In this document: positions 58,270 through 64,000 of the stretch, in pieces
Layout: every line of letters starts with the position of its first letter
How positions within the stretch are numbered: position 1 is the first letter of the stretch
From: DATLNF01 sp963765815
GTDB lineage: Bacteria > Actinomycetota > Actinomycetes > BP-191
DNA length: 64,000 nt
Assembly (NCBI GenBank): GCA_963765815.1
Contig: CAVXXT010000007.1
Coordinates: forward strand, 186,001 to 250,000
Direction: 5' to 3'
The notes under the pieces: model-generated
Seen by the model: only the letters and a program-made list of their open reading frames with translations
Database searches by the model: none
What the model was told of the DNA's origin: nothing
Translations under genes and position numbers: made by a program

Positions 58270-59547
58270 TCAACGCCGGGCCAGCCGAGGTCGTGCGTGC
58301 AGTCGGGACACCTCGGTGAGCACCGCGTCGAGGCCGCCGCGGCCGGTCCAGCGGACGACCGGGGCCCCAACCTCGGCGAGGCGGGCCAGCAGCGACTCCC
58401 GCTCGAGCGCGTAGAGGCGCTCGGCGAGGGCGTACTGGGTCGACCGGGCGACGCCGCCGCTGAGGTCGTCCGGTGCGGTGTCGACCACCACCACGGCGTA
58501 CCCGCGGCCGGCGAGATCGGCGAACGCCGTGGTGGCGCGCAGGTCGAGCAGCGGGGAGAGGCCGATGACCAGCGCGCGCGGCGGCAGGCAGCCCGGCGGC
58601 AGCAGCCCGACGTCCTTCCAGGCGTGGCTCATCCCGACCTGCACGCCGAGCAGGTGCTCGGTGACGCGGTGCTGCTGCACCTTGCCGGCGGCCGCCGTCA
58701 CCCATCGGGTCGTGCCGCCGAACGTCACCACGCCGACCCGGTCGCCGCGGCCGAGGTAGTGCTCCGCGATGCCCATCGCCGCGCGGACCGCGACGTCGAG
58801 CGTCGTCGCGCCGGGCGGGCCGACCTCGTCGAAGGTGTCGAGCATCAGCACGACCTCGGCGTTGCGCTCCACCAGCCGCTCGGTGACGTGCAGGTCGCCC
58901 GATCGGTTGGTGGCGCGCCAGTGCACGCGACGAAGGGAGTCGCCGGGGTGGTAGGGCCGCACACCGGCGAACTCCACGCCTTCGCCCGCGGCCCGGCTCA
59001 CATGGCTGCCGGTGAGCGCCCGGCGGAACGGGTGCGCGTCGCCGGCACCGAAGTCCTCCATGACCGGTACGACGCGCAGCTGCACCGGCGACTGCGACGA
59101 CCACCCGGCGAAGAGCCGGCGCCGGCCGTGGACGACGAGGGTGACCGGGCCGACGTCGTACACGCCCCATCGGCTCGGCTGGACGCCGACGGTGATGTCG
59201 CGCGTCTCCCCCGGCTCGAGGTGGACGCTGACGCGGGTCGGGCCGAGGGCGCGCAGCCGCGGGTCGAGCAGCAGCTCGACGTCGACCTGGTCGGCGACGC
59301 CCGCGCCGGCGTCGGCCTGCAGCCGCACCATCGCGACCACCCGCTGGCCCTCGAGACAGCGCGCGGCGGACAGCCGCAGCTCGGCGGTGACCGACGGGCT
59401 GGTCCGCACCAGACCGGCGCTGGCCGTGACGAGCAGCGGTGCGGCGAGGACGAGCAGCTCGACCCGCCCGAGCACCAGCGCGCCGAGCAGCAGCGGTCCG
59501 GCCAGCAGCACCAGGCGCCCCAGCTGCGGCGCCGCCCGCCACCTCAT
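58270..59547 (-). CDS. DUF58 domain-containing protein
   Basis: 425 residues. Two N-terminal helices (RLVLLAGPLLLGALVLGRVELLVLA in segments) anchor it; the DUF58/vWA-like domain starts at AAGEGVEFAGVRPYHPGDSLRRVHWRATNRSGDL (in segments), with VVLMLDTFDEVG and GVVTFGGTTRW. DUF58 proteins partner MoxR ATPases in envelope or metal-related assembly. It is separated from moxR by a 61-bp palindrome. Confidence 0.88.
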   Translation of the reverse strand: MRWRAAPQLGRLVLLAGPLLLGALVLGRVELLVLAAPLLVTASAGLVRTSPSVTAELRLSAARCLEGQRVVAMVRLQADAGAGVADQVDVELLLDPRLRALGPTRVSVHLEPGETRDITVGVQPSRWGVYDVGPVTLVVHGRRRLFAGWSSQSPVQLRVVPVMEDFGAGDAHPFRRALTGSHVSRAAGEGVEFAGVRPYHPGDSLRRVHWRATNRSGDLHVTERLVERNAEVVLMLDTFDEVGPPGATTLDVAVRAAMGIAEHYLGRGDRVGVVTFGGTTRWVTAAAGKVQQHRVTEHLLGVQVGMSHAWKDVGLLPPGCLPPRALVIGLSPLLDLRATTAFADLAGRGYAVVVVDTAPDDLSGGVARSTQYALAERLYALERESLLARLAEVGAPVVRWTGRGGLDAVLTEVSRLHARPRLARR

Positions 59548-59565
59548 CGGTCGCTCCCCAACAAC

Positions 59566-59626
59566 CCGATGATCGTGTGGTCAATCCACAGGGAAAGCGC
59601 CTGTGGATTGACCACACGATCATCGG
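59566..59626. terminator. 61-bp palindrome with CCACAGG apex (family B, copy 2), inside the moxR-DUF58 cluster
   Basis: 27-bp arms (59566-59592, 59600-59626) pair perfectly around the 7-nt loop GAAAGCG. Apex ATCCACAGG/CCTGTGGAT matches copy 1 at 21001-21061. It lies between the moxR stop and the DUF58 start on the same strand, so it could attenuate downstream expression rather than end an operon. Confidence 0.8.
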
Positions 59627-59641
59627 TTAGGGGGTGGGACA

Positions 59642-60619
59642 TCAGGAGTTGAGGTAGCGGGGGGCGGGCGGGGCGGCGGCGGGAGTGGGGACGGTGCCGA
59701 GCAGTCCGGCGACGACGTCGTCGCCGGTGATCCGGCGCACCCAGGTCTCGGGGCGCAGGGTCATCCGATGGCCGAGCGCGGGTACGGCGACGGCCTTCAC
59801 GTCCTCGGGCGTCGCGTAGTCGCGGCCGTCGAGCAGCGCGCGACCGCGGGCGAGCTGCATCAGCGCGAGCGCGCCGCGCGGGCTGGCACCCACGAGCACC
59901 TGCGGGTGCGTCCGGGTCGCGGCGACGAGGTCGACGATGTAGCGGCCGAGGGTCTCGTCGACGTGGACGAGCTCGAGCGCCGCCTGCATCGCGAGCAGCT
60001 CCGCGCGGTCGACGACGGCGTCCACGGTCATCGAGTCGGTCGCGCGGTCCATGCGCCTGCGCAGCACCTCCCACTCGTCGTCGGCGGCCGGGTAGCCGAG
60101 CCGCGCGCGCAGCAGGAAGCGGTCGAGCTGCGCCTCGGGCAGCGGGTACGTGCCCTCGTACTCGATCGGGTTCTGGGTGGCGAGTACGACGAACGGCGGG
60201 TCGAGGACGAAGGTGTGCCCCTCCACGGATACCTGCCCCTCCTGCATCACCTCGAGCAGCGCGGCCTGCGTCTTGGGCGGCGTCCGGTTGATCTCGTCGG
60301 CGAGCAGCACGTGGGTGAACAGCGGGCCGGGCCGGAAGTCGAGCGAGCCGTCGCGCTGGTCGTAGACGAACGACCCGGTGATGTCCATCGGCAGCAGGTC
60401 GGGCGTGAACTGCACGCGCCGGAAGCCGAGCCCGAGCGCCTGCGCGAAGGACCGCGCGATCAGCGTCTTGCCCAGCCCCGGGTTGTCCTCGAGCAGCACG
60501 TGGCCGCGGGCGAGCACGCCGAGCAGCACCAGCTCGAGTGCGTCGCGCTTGCCGACGACGACGCGCTCGACCTCGCTGAGCACCAGCTCGCAGCGCCGTC
60601 GTACGTCGTCCGTCGACAG
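59642..60619 (-). CDS. MoxR family AAA+ ATPase
   Basis: 325 residues. Walker A EDNPGLGKT, Walker B HVLLADEINRTPP, sensor ATQNPIEYEGTYPLPEAQLDRFL, and the MoxR lid are intact. It is a chaperone-like ATPase that acts with the DUF58 protein. No ATG/GTG/TTG precedes the N-terminus; CTG 60619 has a consensus GAGGAG site (60627-60632) 7 nt upstream, so it is the likely start. The preceding gene ends 20 bp upstream. Confidence 0.9.
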   Translation of the reverse strand: MSTDDVRRRCELVLSEVERVVVGKRDALELVLLGVLARGHVLLEDNPGLGKTLIARSFAQALGLGFRRVQFTPDLLPMDITGSFVYDQRDGSLDFRPGPLFTHVLLADEINRTPPKTQAALLEVMQEGQVSVEGHTFVLDPPFVVLATQNPIEYEGTYPLPEAQLDRFLLRARLGYPAADDEWEVLRRRMDRATDSMTVDAVVDRAELLAMQAALELVHVDETLGRYIVDLVAATRTHPQVLVGASPRGALALMQLARGRALLDGRDYATPEDVKAVAVPALGHRMTLRPETWVRRITGDDVVAGLLGTVPTPAAAPPAPRYLNS

Positions 60620-60639
60620 CGCGGTGCTCCTCGCGGCGG

Positions 60640-61137
60640 CTACACGCCTTCGACCGCCGCCACCAGCTGCGCCAGCTGTACCGGCTGCGGCCCCGGCCCG
60701 TCGTGGTGTGCCGGCCGGTCCCTTTCGAACAGCTGCCATAGCTCCTCGCCGATGATGGCCCGCGCGGCGGCGGGTGAGTGCTCGATGTCGATGCCGTGCC
60801 GGCGGCGCAGCCGCTCGGTGACCAGCTCGCGCAGCAGCGGCGCGACCGTGCGGTGGTACTGACCGGCCGACTCGGTCGCGTAGGTGAGCGACGTCTCGAG
60901 CCGGGCCAGCCGAACCGAGCGGGCGCCCGGCGGCGCCAGCTCGACCGGGACGGTGCGCAGCACCGGCGCGACCCGCTCGCCGACGACGGTGCGGGTCGCG
61001 ACCCAGCCGGCGACGAAGAGGAACGACCCGACCGCCACGACCCGAAGCGGCGTCGACCGCTGCGGCGGTGTCGCGAAGAACACCGCGGCGCAGACGATCG
61101 CCCACTGCACGACGGCCAGCACCCGGGTCCGCGTCAT
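60640..61137 (-). CDS. Membrane protein in the MoxR/DUF58 cluster
   Basis: 165 residues. Two N-terminal helices (VLAVVQWAIVCAAVFFA; VVAVGSFLFVAGWVATRTVV) are followed by a cytoplasmic helical part (SVRLARLETSLTYATESAGQY). Family not recognised. ATG 61137 overlaps the DUF4129 stop (ATGA). Its position suggests a structural role in the MoxR-DUF58-DUF4129 system. Confidence 0.75.
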   Translation of the reverse strand: MTRTRVLAVVQWAIVCAAVFFATPPQRSTPLRVVAVGSFLFVAGWVATRTVVGERVAPVLRTVPVELAPPGARSVRLARLETSLTYATESAGQYHRTVAPLLRELVTERLRRRHGIDIEHSPAAARAIIGEELWQLFERDRPAHHDGPGPQPVQLAQLVAAVEGV

Positions 61138-61847
61138 GCGGCGAGCTCTCCGCGCGCAGTGGCCAGCGCGGTGCGCGCGGCGGCGCGCATCTGCTCGTCG
61201 ACGACGTGGCGGCTGTATCGGGCCTCGCGGTAGAGCTCGGTCAGCGCGCGCACCGACGACGGCGACACGTCACGCTCGGCGAGCACCCGCTCGAGCAGCT
61301 CGGTCGGCGTCTCGTGCGGCCGCGGCGAGGTGCCGCCCGCGGTCACCGCGTCGAGCAGCGCGAGGTAGCAGGCGATGACGACCTCATGAGCAGCTGTGTC
61401 ATCGAGCGCGTCCTCGCCCAGCTCGAGCTGCTGCAGCAGCCTGCGGCGCAGCGGCTCGGGGCCCTCGTCGTCGGCGAGCTCGCCGGCGTCGTAGGAGTCG
61501 GGTACGTCGGCGCTCGACGCGCGCATGCGCAGAAGCCGGATCCGGGCCAGCCCGCGGACGAACACCACCAGCAGCGCGGCGGCCATCGCGACGAGGACCA
61601 CTGCGACGAGGACGACCAGGACGACCTCGGCGACGCGGCTCGCGCGCGCCAGCCCCGGGGGCAGCGAGCCGGTGTCGTCGGCGCTGCCGATGCGCAGCGG
61701 GCGGCCGACCTTGAACGGACGGCCGACGAAGTCGCGGTCGGCGCGCAGGAACGGCCCCGCGCCGGTGGCCGCCGCCGCGACCGCGAGGCCGCCGGCAAGG
61801 AGCCAGGCAGCGACGACTCGACTGCGGCGCGAGCCCGGAGCGGTGAT
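61134..61847 (-). CDS. DUF4129 domain-containing membrane protein (start uncertain)
   Basis: Frame open from about 61847. A first helix (VVAAWLLAGGLAVAAAATG), an extracytoplasmic loop (ADRDFVGRPFKVGRPLRIG), a second helix (VVLVVLVAVVLVAMAAALLVV) and the cytoplasmic DUF4129 domain (VVIACYLALLDAVTAGG, TPTELLERVL, LTELYREARYSRH) are read without a break. No ATG, GTG or TTG lies upstream of the first helix; the only in-frame candidate near the pmt stop is an ATC (61847), or one base may be missing. GTG 61601 would lose the first helix. Confidence 0.78.
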   Translation of the reverse strand: MTAPGSRRSRVVAAWLLAGGLAVAAAATGAGPFLRADRDFVGRPFKVGRPLRIGSADDTGSLPPGLARASRVAEVVLVVLVAVVLVAMAAALLVVFVRGLARIRLLRMRASSADVPDSYDAGELADDEGPEPLRRRLLQQLELGEDALDDTAAHEVVIACYLALLDAVTAGGTSPRPHETPTELLERVLAERDVSPSSVRALTELYREARYSRHVVDEQMRAAARTALATARGELAA

Positions 61848-61848
61848 G

Positions 61849-63401
61849 TCAGATCCAGGTCTTGAACAGCATCCGGTCCGCCCACTCGGCGTAGGGGATC
61901 ACCTTCGCGGCGAGGATCGGGTAGAGGTAGAGGAAGTTCCAGACCACCAGTGCGAGATAGGCGCCGACCAGTCCCGCGCCGATGCGGCGCCGTCGTACCG
62001 AGTGCTCGGGGGTGCCGACCGCGAGGCCGGCGCAGTAGGCCAGCGCGAGCGCCATGAACGGCACGAACGGCAGCGCGTAGAAGAGGAACATCGTGCGTTG
62101 GCTCTCGAGGAACCAGGGCAGATAGCTGCCGCCGATCGTCACCAGGATCGCGGCGGCCCGCCAGTCGCGCTTGGACACCCAGGCCCAGCCGAGCGCGACG
62201 AACGCCGCGATCGAGCCCCACCAGATCGCCGGCGTGCCGACGCCGAGCGTGGCCTGGCTCTGACCCTCCTCGGGCGTCGTGTAGTAGTAGGCGACCGGCC
62301 GGACGAGGAGGAACCAGCTCTCCGGCTTCGACTCGTAGGAGTGGTCGGTCTGCAGGGTCTGGTGGAAGCGCCAGATCTCCTTGTGGTACTCGACGAAGCC
62401 CTTCACCGGGCCGTAGCGGTCCTGGTGGGCGAGGTTGGTGCCGAACGTGCCCGGCGCGCGACGCCAGCCGATGTTGCCGCCGAACCAGCCGCCCCACGAC
62501 GCGACGTAGACCAGGCTGCCGACCAGCAGGATGCACGCGACCAGCGACACGGCCTCGCGGCGGATCGTCGACATGAAGGGCCACGGCACACCCGCCGTAC
62601 GACGGGCGCCGACGTCCCAGGCGAAGGTGAGCAGCCCGAAGACGATGACGAAGTAGAGGCCGGTCCACTTGGTGGCGCAGGCCGCGCCGAGGCAGGCGCC
62701 GGCGCCGATCCGCCACCAGCGCAGGCCGAGCTTGGGGCCGGGGTGGACAGGTTGCCGCCGAGCTTCGCCGCGAGCCGCTGCCGCATGTCGTCGCGGTCGA
62801 CGACGATGCAGCCGAACGCGGCGACCACCCAGAACAGCAGGAAGATGTCGAGCATCGCCATCCGGCTCTGCACGAAGTGCAGGCCGTCGAACGCCATGAT
62901 GCCGCCGGCGATGCAGCCGAGCAGCGTCGAGCGGAACATCCGCCGGGCGATGCGGCAGAGCAGCAGCACGGACAGCGCGCCGAAGATCGCCGCCGTGAAG
63001 CGCCAGCCGAAGCTGTCGAAGCCCCACATCTTCTCGCCGATCGCGATCATCCACTTGCCCAGCGGCGGGTGGACGACGAAGCCGGGCTCCTTGGCGGCGG
63101 TGTCCTCGATGCAGAAGCCGGACTCACGCGCCTTGTGCGCCACCTCGATCCCGTGGCGCAGCAGCGACCGCGCGTCGCAGGCGTAGTAGACCTCGTCGAA
63201 CGCGTCGGCCTTGGGGATCGCGAGGCGGTGCAGGCGGCTGAGCAGCGCGACCAGGAACACCGCCATGGGGCCGAGCCAGCCGGCCACCTCGTCGGCGGGC
63301 ATCGGCCGCACCAGGCGCTCCGCGATGCGACGGCGTACCGAGGGCTCGAGGGTCGCGTCCGGCGTCCACTCGTCGGTGGCCTCGGTCGTGCTCGTCGACA
63401 C
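61849..63401 (-). CDS. pmt: Polyprenyl-phosphate-mannose-protein mannosyltransferase (one-base deletion)
   Basis: About 517 residues after restoring one base near 62752 (ctg-tcC-cac). GT39 family: DAFDEVYYACDARSLL carries the catalytic Asp-Glu, HPPLGKWMIA follows; about 10 helices. C-terminal GTPAIWWGS and LPWFLESQRTMFLFY are family features. It transfers mannose from lipid-P-mannose to exported proteins. GTG 63401 with GAGAGG ribosome site. Divergent from rsmI, the usual pmt-rsmI arrangement. Confidence 0.92.
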
Positions 63402-63475
63402 GGTCGTCCTCTCGCGGCGGGTGCTCTTCCGGCTCCGGTCATCGTAGGGGGCGCGCACGCTGCGAGGATGGACGC

Positions 63476-64000
63476 ATGGCGGCTGAGCAGGCGGGCGACA
63501 GTGCATCCGGCGTGCTGGTCCTGTGCGGCGCGCCGATCGGCAACCCGGCCGACGCGACGCCGCGGCTGGCCGAGGTGCTCGTGTCAGCGGACGTGGTGGC
63601 CGTCGAGGACACCCGGCGGCTGGTGCGGCTGGCCCGCCACCTCGGGATCCGCACCGCGCCGATGGTGAGCTTCTTCGAGGGCAACGAGGCGACCCGGGTG
63701 CCCGAGCTGGTGGCGGCACTGGTGGCCGGTCAGACCGTCGCGCTGGTGACCGACGCGGGGATGCCGTCGGTGTCCGACCCCGGCTTCCGCCTGGTGGCGG
63801 CGGCGGTGGCGGCGGGGGTCCGGGTGTCGGTGGTGCCGGGGCCGTCGGCGGTGACCGCCGCTTTGGCCGTGAGCGGGCTGCCGACCGACCGGTGGTGCAT
63901 GGAGGGGTTCCTACCGCGGTCGGGCGGCGCGCGGCGGGCGCGGATCGCGTCGTTGGCGGCCGAGCCGCGGACGCTGGTCTTCTTCGAGGCGCCGCACCGG
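63476..64000 (+). CDS. rsmI: 16S rRNA (cytidine-2'-O)-methyltransferase (partial)
   Basis: N-terminal 175 residues; continues past the right edge. TP-methylase fold: LCGAPIGNPADATPRL, VAVEDTRRLVRL, FFEGNEATRVPEL, VTDAGMPSVSDPGFRLV and VVPGPSAVTAALAVSGLP. It 2'-O-methylates C1402 of 16S rRNA. ATG 63476 with GAGGA 7 nt upstream. Divergent from pmt. Confidence 0.93.
   Translation, partial: MAAEQAGDSASGVLVLCGAPIGNPADATPRLAEVLVSADVVAVEDTRRLVRLARHLGIRTAPMVSFFEGNEATRVPELVAALVAGQTVALVTDAGMPSVSDPGFRLVAAAVAAGVRVSVVPGPSAVTAALAVSGLPTDRWCMEGFLPRSGGARRARIASLAAEPRTLVFFEAPHR

Overview
The window is about 70% G+C, uses many GTG starts, has genes overlapping by 4 bp, and carries an actinomycete core gene order (rsmI, metG, tatD, rpfB, ksgA, ispE, ABC-F; glmU, prs, rplY, pth, mfd, mazG, eno, ftsB, DUF501, ppx). 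This points to a chromosomal segment of a high-GC Gram-positive bacterium (Actinomycetota). I cannot name the genus. I see no prophage, IS element, CRISPR array or plasmid gene; this is core chromosome.

Layout. 1-4.7 kb: start of a branched-chain amino acid/amide ABC operon (livK, then livH running off the edge), an unknown surface protein, a degenerate EAL protein and an SDR. 5-11 kb: MarR plus ABC-2 exporter operon, a YcaQ-like DNA glycosylase, and the metB-CBS transsulfuration pair. 11-31 kb: mixed single genes (GDSL hydrolase, paralogous secreted proteins around an AI-2E permease, thiolase, M1 lipoprotein peptidase, purT, def, ACT regulator, tRNA-Leu, a 986-aa BNR surface protein, Bax-1, UdgB, hydrolase, cyclase, Excalibur protein), then ppx-DUF501-ftsB-eno. 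32.7-45.6 kb: mazG, PpiC chaperone, mfd, an ECF sigma/DUF4349 pair, pth-rplY, an LVIVD protein and prs-glmU. 45.6-49.4 kb: tRNA-Gln, a LAGLIDADG-like protein, a desaturase with its TetR regulator and a sigma-like protein fused to a membrane tail. 49.7-64 kb: ABC-F-ispE-ksgA-rpfB, two small envelope-stress genes, then tatD, metG, a MoxR/DUF58/DUF4129 cluster, pmt, and divergent rsmI at the right edge.

Two features run through the whole window. First, almost every 3' end or convergent junction carries a strong palindrome. Two of these form sequence families: four copies of a CGTTCTGTGTCC hairpin at three loci, and two 61-bp hairpins with a shared CCACAGG apex. Second, single-base indels (mostly +1 insertions) break otherwise normal housekeeping genes (mfd, glmU, prs, rplY, an LVIVD gene, pmt, livH, probably ftsB). 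They cluster at 36.2-37.7 kb and 41-45.5 kb and look like consensus errors, not pseudogenes.

I did not find a clearly new defence or biosynthetic system. The best leads are the palindrome families, a recurring CTG start in tight gene overlaps, a sigma-like protein with an extracytoplasmic tail, an MPATG-anchored BNR protein, and the operator-like repeats in front of the desaturase.
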